Of a stretch of 64,000 nt of DNA, positions 55,418-64,000 are shown one piece after another (the stretch's first letter is position 1; each line of letters begins with the position of its first letter). Source of the DNA: Chelatococcus sp. HY11 (GTDB lineage: Bacteria > Pseudomonadota > Alphaproteobacteria > Rhizobiales > Beijerinckiaceae); NCBI RefSeq assembly GCF_018398335.1, contig NZ_JAHBRX010000001.1, positions 4,084,001-4,148,000 of the forward strand, in the 5' to 3' direction. The notes under the pieces were generated by a model. That model was not told where the DNA came from, did not search any database, and was given only the letters and a program-made list of their open reading frames with translations. The translations under genes and the position numbers were made by a program.

Positions 55418-56034
55418 CCCTCCAGTACCCTTTTGCTTTCGACCGTCGAGTCGGCCTTGAGGCGATAGACGAGGGGCACGCCCGTCGCGAGTTCCATGCT
55501 CGGGATGGTTTCGGGGGTCAGGCGATCGAGCACCATGACGAGCGCCCGCAGGCTGTTGCCGTGGGCCGCCACAAGCACACGCTCGCCGCGCAGCACACGC
55601 GGCAGGATTTCCGTGATGTAGTAGGGCAGCACGCGGGCGGCCGTGTCCTTCAGGCTCTCGCCGCCGGGCGGCGCGATATCGTAGGACCGGCGCCAGATAT
55701 GGACCTGCTCCTCGCCCCAGCGGGCGCGGGCGTCATCCTTGTTGAGGCCGGAGAGGTCACCATAGTCGCGTTCATTGAGCGCCTGGTCGCGGATCGTCGG
55801 CAGATCGGGCTGGCCGATTTCCTTCAGGATCAGGCTGTTGGTGTGCTGCGCGCGTGTCAGCACGGAGGTGTAGGCGACATCAAACTTGAGGCCTAGGGCT
55901 TTCAGGCGCTGGCCGGCGCTCGTCGCCTCGTGCACCCCCTGCTCGGTGAGATCGGGGTCTTTCCAGCCGGTGAACAGGTTCTTGAGATTCCAGTCGCTCT
56001 GGCCGTGCCGAACGAGGACGAGCAGTCGCTCCAT
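55414..56034 (-). CDS. gpmA: 2,3-bisphosphoglycerate-dependent phosphoglycerate mutase
   Basis: 206 residues. [12 protein letters not shown] (phospho-His in RHG, about residue 10), [39 protein letters not shown] and [16 protein letters not shown] define the dPGM family; length fits the short bacterial form (E. coli enzyme is 250). It interconverts 3- and 2-phosphoglycerate in glycolysis. Encoded upstream of alkB with a four-base overlap. Confidence 0.94.
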   Translation of the reverse strand: MERLLVLVRHGQSDWNLKNLFTGWKDPDLTEQGVHEATSAGQRLKALGLKFDVAYTSVLTRAQHTNSLILKEIGQPDLPTIRDQALNERDYGDLSGLNKDDARARWGEEQVHIWRRSYDIAPPGGESLKDTAARVLPYYITEILPRVLRGERVLVAAHGNSLRALVMVLDRLTPETIPSMELATGVPLVYRLKADSTVESKRVLEG

Positions 56035-56063
56035 GCAATGTCTCCTTCAACTGATACGCTAAA

Positions 56064-56107
56064 GCAATTCCAGCGGACCTGTGCAGCGGTTCTGCGTCCG
56101 GAATTGC
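56064..56107. repeat. GCAATTCC/GGAATTGC intergenic palindrome
   Basis: GCAATTCC (56064-56071) and GGAATTGC (56100-56107) form an 8-bp perfect stem that may extend through GGAC/GTCC, around a 28-base centre, between gpmA and dapB. This repeat looks like the widely scattered intergenic palindrome of Rhizobiales genomes; the copy number is unknown from this window. Confidence 0.6.
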
Positions 56108-56160
56108 GTGAAAACAAGGCGCAGAGCACGTCGGGCGCGGCTGATCGCGCCGGACAAGCC

Positions 56161-56976
56161 CTAGATTGCGGCGATGGCGAGAACGTCTGCCATGGAATAA
56201 AGGCCTGGCTTCTTGCCATGGCCCCAGAGCGCTGCGCGAACCGCGCCATGCGCGAAGAGGCTGCGATCCTCAGCCTTGTGCGACAGCTCGATGCGTTCGC
56301 CGGCACCCGCGAAAATCACGCTGTGCTCGCCGATCACCGAACCGCCACGCAAGGAAGCGAAGCCAATGTCGCCCTCGCGCCTGGCGCCGGTGATGCCGTC
56401 GCGGCCACGGTCGGCGTGATCCTTCAGCGTGATACCGCGCCCCTTGGCGGCCGCCTCGCCCAGCATCAGCGCGGTGCCCGATGGCGCGTCGACTTTCATC
56501 CGATGGTGCATTTCCACCACCTCGACGTCGAACTCGGCGCCGAGCGTCCGGGCGACGCGCTCGACCAGGGCCGCCAGAAGGTTGACGCCGAGGCTCATAT
56601 TGCCGGACCGGATGATGACCGCATGGCGGGCCGCGGCCTCGAGCTTGGCGATATCAGCCTCCTCGAGCCCCGTGGTTCCCACCACATGGACGATCCGAGC
56701 CTGTGCCGCGAGCCCGGCGAAGGCGACGGTTGCCGCCGGCGTCGTGAAATCCAGCACGCCGTCCGCCCCGGCAAAGGCCGCGAGCGCGTCATCGGTGACC
56801 GGCACGCCGAGCGTGCCGACACCGGCGAGAAGGCCGGCATCCTGCCCAAGCGCCTCGCTGCCGCTGCGCTCGATAGCTCCGGAAAGGCGCATGCCGGCGG
56901 TCTCGCTGACGGTCTTGATCAGCATCCGTCCCATACGGCCGGCTGCCCCCACGACGACGAGGCGCATTTCGCTCAT
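56161..56976 (-). CDS. dapB: 4-hydroxy-tetrahydrodipicolinate reductase
   Basis: 271 residues. Nucleotide-binding start [64 protein letters not shown], the catalytic His/Lys [19 protein letters not shown] and the late [16 protein letters not shown] are all diagnostic of DapB. It reduces the DapA product in the lysine/diaminopimelate pathway. Single gene; the next gene on the strand is gpmA 126 bases away across a palindrome. Confidence 0.96.
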   Translation of the reverse strand: MSEMRLVVVGAAGRMGRMLIKTVSETAGMRLSGAIERSGSEALGQDAGLLAGVGTLGVPVTDDALAAFAGADGVLDFTTPAATVAFAGLAAQARIVHVVGTTGLEEADIAKLEAAARHAVIIRSGNMSLGVNLLAALVERVARTLGAEFDVEVVEMHHRMKVDAPSGTALMLGEAAAKGRGITLKDHADRGRDGITGARREGDIGFASLRGGSVIGEHSVIFAGAGERIELSHKAEDRSLFAHGAVRAALWGHGKKPGLYSMADVLAIAAI

Positions 56977-57035
56977 CCCCGGTTCTCCTTGTGCTGATAA
57001 CCTGAGCCGGCCCGCTGAAAAGATCCCGTGGGGGG

Positions 57036-57323
57036 TTACACGCCCTCGACAGCGATCATGTCGGCGACACCGGCGTTCTCACGGGCCGCCTTGGCCTTCG
57101 CATATTCGGGCGATTTGTAGTAGGCGACGGCCTGATCATAGGACTCGAACTCGATCACCACGTTGCGCGGCCGGCCCTCGCCCTCCAGCACCTCCGTGCG
57201 GCCGCCGCGCATCAACGGCTTGCCGCCATAGAGCTTGATGGCTTCCGACGCGAGCGCCACGTAGTTGGCGTAGGCCTCCGGATTGGTGACGGTGACGCGT
57301 GCAATCACATAACCCTTGGGCAT
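57036..57323 (-). CDS. DUF1330-family protein
   Basis: 95 residues, dimeric alpha-beta barrel type ([71 protein letters not shown]). The family is common and of unknown function. It follows pyrF by ten bases on the same strand, so the two are probably co-transcribed. Confidence 0.93.
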   Translation of the reverse strand: MPKGYVIARVTVTNPEAYANYVALASEAIKLYGGKPLMRGGRTEVLEGEGRPRNVVIEFESYDQAVAYYKSPEYAKAKAARENAGVADMIAVEGV

Positions 57324-57333
57324 TGTCCTGTCC

Positions 57334-58062
57334 TCAACTGGCAGATTGAATTTCGGCGACGATGGCGCGGGCGGCGGCGGCCGGGTCGGCTGCTGCCGTC
57401 ACAGGGCGTCCGACGACGAGATAGTCGGCACCGGCGCGGATCGCATCCCCCGGCGTCATGACGCGCTTCTGGTCCTGGGAAGCTGTTCCCGCCGGGCGAA
57501 TGCCGGGCGTCACAAGTTGCAGGCGCGGGCCGACAAGCCCCCGTATGCGGGCTGCCTCCTCCGCGGAAATGATCAGGCCATCGGCGCCGGCCGCTTCGGC
57601 TTGGCGTGCCCGTCGCTCCACTGTCGCCGCCACGCCGTCCGCGTAGCCGGCTTCCAGGAGGTCGGCGTCACCGTAGGAGGTCATCACCGTCACACCGAGG
57701 ATCTTGAGCCCGCTGGTGCCTGCGTGTCCAGCGCGGCCGCGCACGGCCGCGGCCAGGGTCTGCGGGTAGGCGTGGACAGTCAGGAAGGTGGCGCCGAGAT
57801 CGGCGACCTGGCGTGTGGCGCGTTCGACCGTGGTCGGGATGTCGTGGAGCTTGAGATCGAGGAACAGCTGCCGGCCGGAGCGGGCGAGGGCTGTCGCAAA
57901 TTGAAGGCCGCCGGCAAAGGCCAGCTCGAGCCCGACCTTGTAGAAGGTAACGGCGTCACCGAGTTGATCGACCATACGCTCGGCTTCCGCGACGCTCGGC
58001 AGATCAAGGGCGACGATGAGACGATCCCTCGGAGAGGGCGATGATTGAGGCGCGATGGTCAA
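57334..58062 (-). CDS. pyrF: Orotidine 5'-phosphate decarboxylase
   Basis: 242 residues. [21 protein letters not shown] at the start, [16 protein letters not shown] (the catalytic Asp-Lys-x-x-Asp motif) at about residues 68-83, [14 protein letters not shown] and [15 protein letters not shown] near the end. It makes UMP in pyrimidine synthesis. The start is TTG at 58062, the only start codon that covers the first strand, with GGGAAG about 8 bases upstream. Confidence 0.95.
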   Translation of the reverse strand: MTIAPQSSPSPRDRLIVALDLPSVAEAERMVDQLGDAVTFYKVGLELAFAGGLQFATALARSGRQLFLDLKLHDIPTTVERATRQVADLGATFLTVHAYPQTLAAAVRGRAGHAGTSGLKILGVTVMTSYGDADLLEAGYADGVAATVERRARQAEAAGADGLIISAEEAARIRGLVGPRLQLVTPGIRPAGTASQDQKRVMTPGDAIRAGADYLVVGRPVTAAADPAAAARAIVAEIQSAS

Positions 58063-58365
58063 GGCTGGCGCTTCCCTGTTCGCGTGGATGCGCCAGCTGT
58101 TTACACGCCGGTCGTTCGTCTGTCGAAGTAAAATAAATTGACCTTGAGGTGTGTTTGGCCAGCCTCGTCAGTCAATGCTCATGCGAGGAGAGAGCCCGCA
58201 CGGCGAGATCCGTCGGATCTCCGGAGGCTACCAAGGTGCTTCCCGGCGAGAGCCGTTTGTAACGCGAATCATAAGCACCGGACCATTGGAGGGGAGGGGC
58301 GATGGAATCGGGCGAGGCAGTCGGAGGCATTCTGGACAAACACCGGTCGCTTCGCCGCGCTGACG
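58063..58365. other. Gap between pyrF and the orphan ATPase gene
   Basis: 303 bases on the leader side of pyrF. No supported gene, terminator or palindrome was found, though it must hold the pyrF promoter (reading leftwards). Confidence 0.4.
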
Positions 58366-59148
58366 CTATTTGAACAGGCCGGCGTTCTTCCATTCCTTGT
58401 CCACGCTTGCCACCCAGGACTTGAGATCGGCGAGGCCGGCTGTTGCGCTCCAGATGTCCGTGCTGAACGTTTCCGAGATCTCGCGGTCGGACATTTCCAG
58501 CACGCGATCAATGGGCGTGTTCGTCTGTTCCAGTTGCGCCCAGAGCTCGGAGGTGCAGCGCGGCAGGGAGACGAAGCGAACAGAGGCATCCGGCGCGGCC
58601 TCCTTGATGACATTCTTGACATCGATTCGCCCGAAGGACCCGCCCACTTCGTTCAGCACGACAGTGACATGCTCGTAGGGGATGAATTTGTTATCGGCTA
58701 TCGTGCCCACCAGCTCCGCCACGTCTTCGATGGCGTGTTTTTCGGCCTTGCAGACAAGAAGAATTTCGCTGGGAGGGGCGTTCGACATCTGCAGCACGCG
58801 GAACGCGCTGCGGTGATGGGCCCACTGCTTCAGAAGCGATACAACATTGGCGCCAACGTCGATAACAGCACTTCCGCGCATGAGAATGGTGCCGAACTTG
58901 TCCCAATAGCGCAACGCGGCGTTGGGATCGTTCTCCAGCTTCGCGGCTATCAGGCGCGCGCCCGTTCCCAGCTCATCGACCTGGTCGGGGTAGAACTTCC
59001 CGATTTTCGACCGCCCGGTGTCATCGACGAAATCAGCCGAGACCAGATTATACTTCGAGTTCTTACGCAGAATGTTTCGGAAGAGGAGTTGGGCAACAGT
59101 CGTCTTCCCCTGCCCACCCGCATGAGCTACACAAATATAAGTTTTCAT
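58366..59148 (-). CDS. Orphan P-loop ATPase, ParA/MinD-like
   Basis: About 260 residues when started at ATG 59148 (MKTYICVAHAGGQGKTTVAQ). The P-loop AHAGGQGKTT at residues 8-17 is of the deviant Walker A type in which an early Lys is replaced (GGQGKTT, not KGGxGKT), and a later hydrophobic strand SAVIDVGANVVSLLKQW (about 100-117) is the Walker A' region. ILLVCKAEKHAIEDV and VVLNEVGGSFGRIDV follow as in ParA/StbB-like plasmid proteins. The frame continues upstream to 59436 but that part is low-quality. Nearby DNA is AT-rich. No ParB-like partner is adjacent; function unknown, possibly mobile-element derived. Confidence 0.65.
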   Translation of the reverse strand: MKTYICVAHAGGQGKTTVAQLLFRNILRKNSKYNLVSADFVDDTGRSKIGKFYPDQVDELGTGARLIAAKLENDPNAALRYWDKFGTILMRGSAVIDVGANVVSLLKQWAHHRSAFRVLQMSNAPPSEILLVCKAEKHAIEDVAELVGTIADNKFIPYEHVTVVLNEVGGSFGRIDVKNVIKEAAPDASVRFVSLPRCTSELWAQLEQTNTPIDRVLEMSDREISETFSTDIWSATAGLADLKSWVASVDKEWKNAGLFK

Positions 59149-59639
59149 ATTTTCGCTCGGCAATAAATTGGATGAAGCAATTATTAGTTGTATGTTAACC
59201 TCTCCGTGCAGCCTGTCTAGCCTAAAATGATTCAGCAGTCGTAAAAGGTGAGGTCTTTCACAATTAACAACGGTGAAGTTTGTGTATTCTGTTCTGGAGC
59301 TGTATATTTTACAATGAAACTTATGATCCTTGAATAAGTCATTTTTTGTCGAGACTAATTTCTGAAAAGTTTTTATTATCTCTGAGCGCGCCACGGGTGC
59401 GTGACGGTCCCGGCCTCTCTCCGATGGAAGGCCCATCGACCCTCAGCAATCGGGCATGTGCCATGGGGACGACGGGGCTGGCCTCGAGCACGTGCTCTGC
59501 CGCGCTCCTGCTCACTTTAAAGCAGAGGAGCTCATTCGCCTGTGGCGGAATCACCGGATTCCATCCAGGTCGGATGGCCTCCGAGCGCGCGGGGAGGGAT
59601 ATTTACGGCGCGCTGGGAAGCGCGACGGCGTCGCGCGCC
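59149..59639. other. Gap with an AT-rich leader between the orphan ATPase and pmtA
   Basis: 491 bases. The left 250 bases (about 59149-59390) are clearly AT-richer than the surrounding genes and hold the orphan ATPase promoter region; the right half is GC-rich. No gene, terminator or clear promoter elements were recognised. Confidence 0.45.
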
Positions 59640-60305
59640 TTAGGGCTTTGCTTCGATGTCCCGGCGGTAGACCCATACGCGCGCTGGCGGCAGGTTCCAC
59701 CAGATGCGCGCCGAGCCGCGCGCGGAGTAACCAGCACCGCGCCGGGGGATCGGAGGCACGGTCGCGTAGGTGAACTGGATGAAGGGGGCGCCGCGGTGCA
59801 TCAGCGCGAAGGTCTGGTCGAGAAGAGCGCGCCGCATCGATAGCGGCTTGGTAAAGAGCGGCAAGCCGGACACGACGGCGGCCGCGGGCTCGCTCGCTAC
59901 GGATTGCAGGGTCTGGCCCAGGTTGTAGGCATCGCCCTGCACAACGGTCGCCTTGGGAAAGCGCAGGCGCAGAAGTTTGCAGAAATCGGGGTTGAACTCG
60001 ACCAGGACAAGGCGTTCCTCGGGAAGGCCGTGCTTCAGGATCGCCTCGGTGACCGGACCGGTCCCGGGTCCAAGCTCGATCACCGGGCCTGGCACATCGC
60101 AGTCGACATAGGAGGCCATGGTCCGCGCCAGATGGCGCCCCGAAGGGCTGACCGCGCCGGTGCGCAGAGGGTTTTCGACCCAGGATTTCAGGAAGCGTGC
60201 TTCATCTTCGATGCGGACCGGGCGACTGCCGTTGCGGAGACTGTGCTGAAACACGTGGTTACCATCCTCGCTGGCTGCGCCAATACCGTTGGAGCACTTG
60301 AACAT
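59640..60305 (-). CDS. pmtA: Phosphatidylethanolamine N-methyltransferase (rhizobial PmtA type)
   Basis: 221 residues. The SAM-binding motif I is VIELGPGTGPVTEAILKHGL (about residues 75-94), preceded by FLKSWVENPLRTGAVSPSGRHLARTMA and followed by LVLVEFNPDFCKLLRLRFP and VVSGLPLFTKP, all as in Sinorhizobium-type PmtA. It methylates phosphatidylethanolamine three times to phosphatidylcholine in the membrane. The first about 28 residues before the conserved region are not family-like, so a later start is possible. It lies 48 bases from dnaJ, on the same strand. Confidence 0.85.
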   Translation of the reverse strand: MFKCSNGIGAASEDGNHVFQHSLRNGSRPVRIEDEARFLKSWVENPLRTGAVSPSGRHLARTMASYVDCDVPGPVIELGPGTGPVTEAILKHGLPEERLVLVEFNPDFCKLLRLRFPKATVVQGDAYNLGQTLQSVASEPAAAVVSGLPLFTKPLSMRRALLDQTFALMHRGAPFIQFTYATVPPIPRRGAGYSARGSARIWWNLPPARVWVYRRDIEAKP

Positions 60306-60353
60306 TCTAAGAGAACCTCGTGGCGACGGTCTAGAGAATGCCTCTTCCGATCC

Positions 60354-61496
60354 TCACGTGGATCCGCCCAATCCCTCGAAGAAATCCTTCACGCGAGAGA
60401 AGAACCCCGCGCTTTCAGGATGGGTATCCCGTGAAGACTCCTGGTCGAACTCCGCCAGGAGCTCCCGTTGACGTTTAGTGAGCTTCTGTGGCGTTTCGAC
60501 GACCACCTGAATGTAGAGATCGCCGGCGTCCCGTGAGCGCAGGATGGGCATGCCCTTGCCGCGCAGCCGGAACTGCTTGCCCGTCTGTGTGCCCTCCGGC
60601 ACCTCGACCTTGTGCTGCTTGCCGTCGACGGTCGGCACCTCGAACGCGCCGCCGAGAGCGGCCGTTACCATCGAGATCGGTACCCGGCAAAAAAGGTCCG
60701 CGCCGTCGCGCTGGAACAGCGGATGCGGCTTGACGGACAGGAAGATGTAAAGATCGCCGGCGGGTCCACCCCTCAGGCCGGCCTCGCCCTCGCCGGTGAG
60801 GCGAATACGCGTGCCGTCTTCGACCCCGGCCGGAATATTGACCGACAGGCTGCGCTCCCGGGTGATACGGCCGGCGCCACTGCAATCCGGGCAGGGATCG
60901 TCGATCACCTCGCCGCGGCCCTGGCAGGCCGGGCAGGTGCGCTCGATGGAGAAGAACCCCTGAGCAGCGCGGACACGGCCGGCGCCCCCGCAGGTGGAGC
61001 ACTGTCGCGGCTTGGAGCCGGGCTTGGCGCCGCTACCGCTGCAGGTGGTGCACGCGGCCGCAGTCGGTATCCGGAGTGTCTCGGTCTTGCCGGCGAAGGC
61101 ATCTTCGAGCGTGATCTCGAGGTTGTAGCGCAGGTCCGCGCCGCGTTCGCGGCCACTGGCCGAGCGCGCGCCACGCGCGCCACCGCGCGCATCTCCGAAA
61201 AACGTGTCGAAGATGTCGGTCATGAAATCGGAAAAGTCGTTGCCGAAGCCCGGTCCCCCGGCACCCGCCTGCTCGAAGGCCGCATGGCCGAAGCGGTCGT
61301 AGGCGGCGCGCTTCTGCGGGTCCTTCAGGACATCGTAGGCTTCGTTGATTTCCTTGAATTTGGCCTCGGCCGTATGGTCGCCCGGGTTACGGTCCGGATG
61401 GAATTGCATGGCGAGCTTGCGAAAAGCCGCCTTGATCTGCCCATCGGAAGAGCTGCGCTCGACAGCCAGCACCTCGTAGTAGTCGAGCTTAGCCAC
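60354..61496 (-). CDS. dnaJ: Chaperone protein DnaJ
   Basis: About 380 residues. J domain with HPD in FHPDRNPGD (around residue 33-41), Gly/Phe-rich linker, zinc-finger domain with four CxxCxGxG repeats ([32 protein letters not shown] at about 145-215), and the C-terminal substrate domain. The start is a GTG at 61496 with GGGAG 7 bases ahead; another GTG at 61511 adds five residues. It works with DnaK and GrpE. Encoded downstream of dnaK. Confidence 0.96.
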   Translation of the reverse strand: MAKLDYYEVLAVERSSSDGQIKAAFRKLAMQFHPDRNPGDHTAEAKFKEINEAYDVLKDPQKRAAYDRFGHAAFEQAGAGGPGFGNDFSDFMTDIFDTFFGDARGGARGARSASGRERGADLRYNLEITLEDAFAGKTETLRIPTAAACTTCSGSGAKPGSKPRQCSTCGGAGRVRAAQGFFSIERTCPACQGRGEVIDDPCPDCSGAGRITRERSLSVNIPAGVEDGTRIRLTGEGEAGLRGGPAGDLYIFLSVKPHPLFQRDGADLFCRVPISMVTAALGGAFEVPTVDGKQHKVEVPEGTQTGKQFRLRGKGMPILRSRDAGDLYIQVVVETPQKLTKRQRELLAEFDQESSRDTHPESAGFFSRVKDFFEGLGGST

Positions 61497-61741
61497 GCCA
61501 GGCTCTCCCACTTACAGCCAACCCATTCTCACGGCCTGCCCGATACGGCTCACCCACATCAGCAGGCGTCATGGGCACGGTTGTCGTCATGTTCATATCC
61601 ATCGGGGCAATTGCGCGCCCCTTATGTCCAACTCTGGAAGGGGGACATCACCACTCCAGTGCTTCTGGCCGTATTTGCGCGTTCCGGCAAGAGCTTTTCC
61701 AAGAGGTGCCGGCTGTTGCAAACTCTTGCCGAACACATGCG

Positions 61742-61767
61742 GGCGGATGGGTCGGAACCCACCCGCC
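61742..61767 (-). other. Hairpin between dnaK and dnaJ
   Basis: Read on the reverse strand, GGCGGGTGGGT-TCCG-ACCCATCCGCC is an 11-bp stem with one G-U pair in the 335-base gap between dnaK and dnaJ. No T-run follows, so it may serve as an mRNA processing or stability element instead of a terminator; it could let dnaJ be made at a lower level than dnaK. Confidence 0.4.
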
Positions 61768-61831
61768 GAATGCTCAAGCCAAAGGCCTATACGGAACAGT
61801 TGGAGCTTGCATGCTCGCCAAGCCCCGTGAC

Positions 61832-63745
<1,914 letters not shown>

Positions 63746-63882
63746 GGAGTGATCCCTCACTTTCAAGCAGACCGGCGCCAGATCCCGAAGCGACCTGGCC
63801 CATGGCTCAACACAGCTCACATTCGGCTGACAACACTCATGCGCCCTCAGCCTGGTTTTAGCTAATCGCACATCGGCCGCGT

Positions 63883-63911
63883 ATATAAGGACACGCTCCA
63901 CAGCTCGCAAG
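63883..63911 (-). promoter_or_regulatory. RpoH-like promoter of dnaK
   Basis: On the reverse strand, CTTGCG (63911-63906), 15 bases, CCTTATAT (63890-63883), predicted start about 63876, giving a leader of roughly 130 bases to the dnaK ATG. Same layout as the grpE promoter; fits alphaproteobacterial RpoH-type sites. Confidence 0.6.
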
Positions 63912-64000
63912 CGGGCTGGAGAGGTGGCAGGCGCCCGATATTTGAATTGATTGGAAAGTGGGCTCTCGTTGTCGTGTTCGCAAGGGCTGATTCGCGTGGT

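Noticed and set aside
58366-59148. Orphan ATPase as part of a prophage or integrated plasmid
   Set aside because: No integrase, replication, mobilisation or attachment-site repeat was found around it.

Overview
This is a GC-rich, densely coding bacterial window. Many features point to an alphaproteobacterium of the Rhizobiales (Hyphomicrobiales) type: the FtsZ-binding GST-fold protein FzlA, a rhizobial-type PmtA phospholipid N-methyltransferase, an OlsB-like ornithine acyltransferase, malic enzyme fused to a phosphotransacetylase domain, RpoH-like promoters before dnaK and grpE, and intergenic palindromes (GCAATTCC/GGAATTGC and AGCATAATC/GATTATGCT) of a kind scattered through Rhizobiales genomes. 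Genus cannot be fixed from the sequence. No rRNA, tRNA, CRISPR, insertion sequence or prophage was recognised.

Left part (1-28 kb) is metabolic and accessory. First comes a branched-chain-amino-acid-type ABC importer (end of the binding protein, then livH-M-G-F) followed by a HAD hydrolase, an Lrp/AsnC regulator, succinate-semialdehyde dehydrogenase, a CsaA-like tRNA-binding protein and a GABA-type aminotransferase; together these look like uptake and degradation of an amino acid or GABA-like compound. Next, a FadR-type regulator (8658) with a TGGT-N3-ACCA palindrome in its own leader precedes a long co-directional locus (9491-19928): a ribose-type ABC importer, a large ApnL-like (D-apionate lactonase family) protein, then DenD, OtnK, OtnC, OtnI and a short-chain dehydrogenase with 4-base start/stop overlaps. 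Read together this is a probable route from an imported C4 (or branched) sugar acid, lactone or polyol through D-erythronate to dihydroxyacetone phosphate. A very AT-rich gap separates it from a heme-utilisation-like operon: TonB receptor, HemS-related protein, ChaN, and a YddA/SbmA-type ABC protein. An MFS transporter and a 0.94-kb gap without a recognised gene follow.

Middle part (28-48 kb) is a mix of housekeeping and envelope genes: LLM oxidoreductase, MsrA, YqhA, MepA, a RecD-like helicase, DoxX, MaeB, MutS, a Nudix hydrolase, YifB/ComM, a membrane hybrid histidine kinase, OlsB-like acyltransferase, and a reverse-strand operon fzlA-queG-YeeZ-like SDR.

Right part (48-64 kb) carries uppP, a secreted protein with two similar halves, then a largely reverse-strand housekeeping run: grpE, glnD, alkB, gpmA, dapB, a DUF1330 protein, pyrF, an orphan P-loop (ParA/MinD-like) ATPase in an AT-rich pocket, pmtA, dnaJ and dnaK. 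The most interesting items are the lactone/tetronate locus (including an ABC ATPase with an extra 125-residue C-terminal domain), the heme operon with an atypical receptor and transporter, the orphan P-loop ATPase, and the queG gene whose start is hidden inside fzlA.
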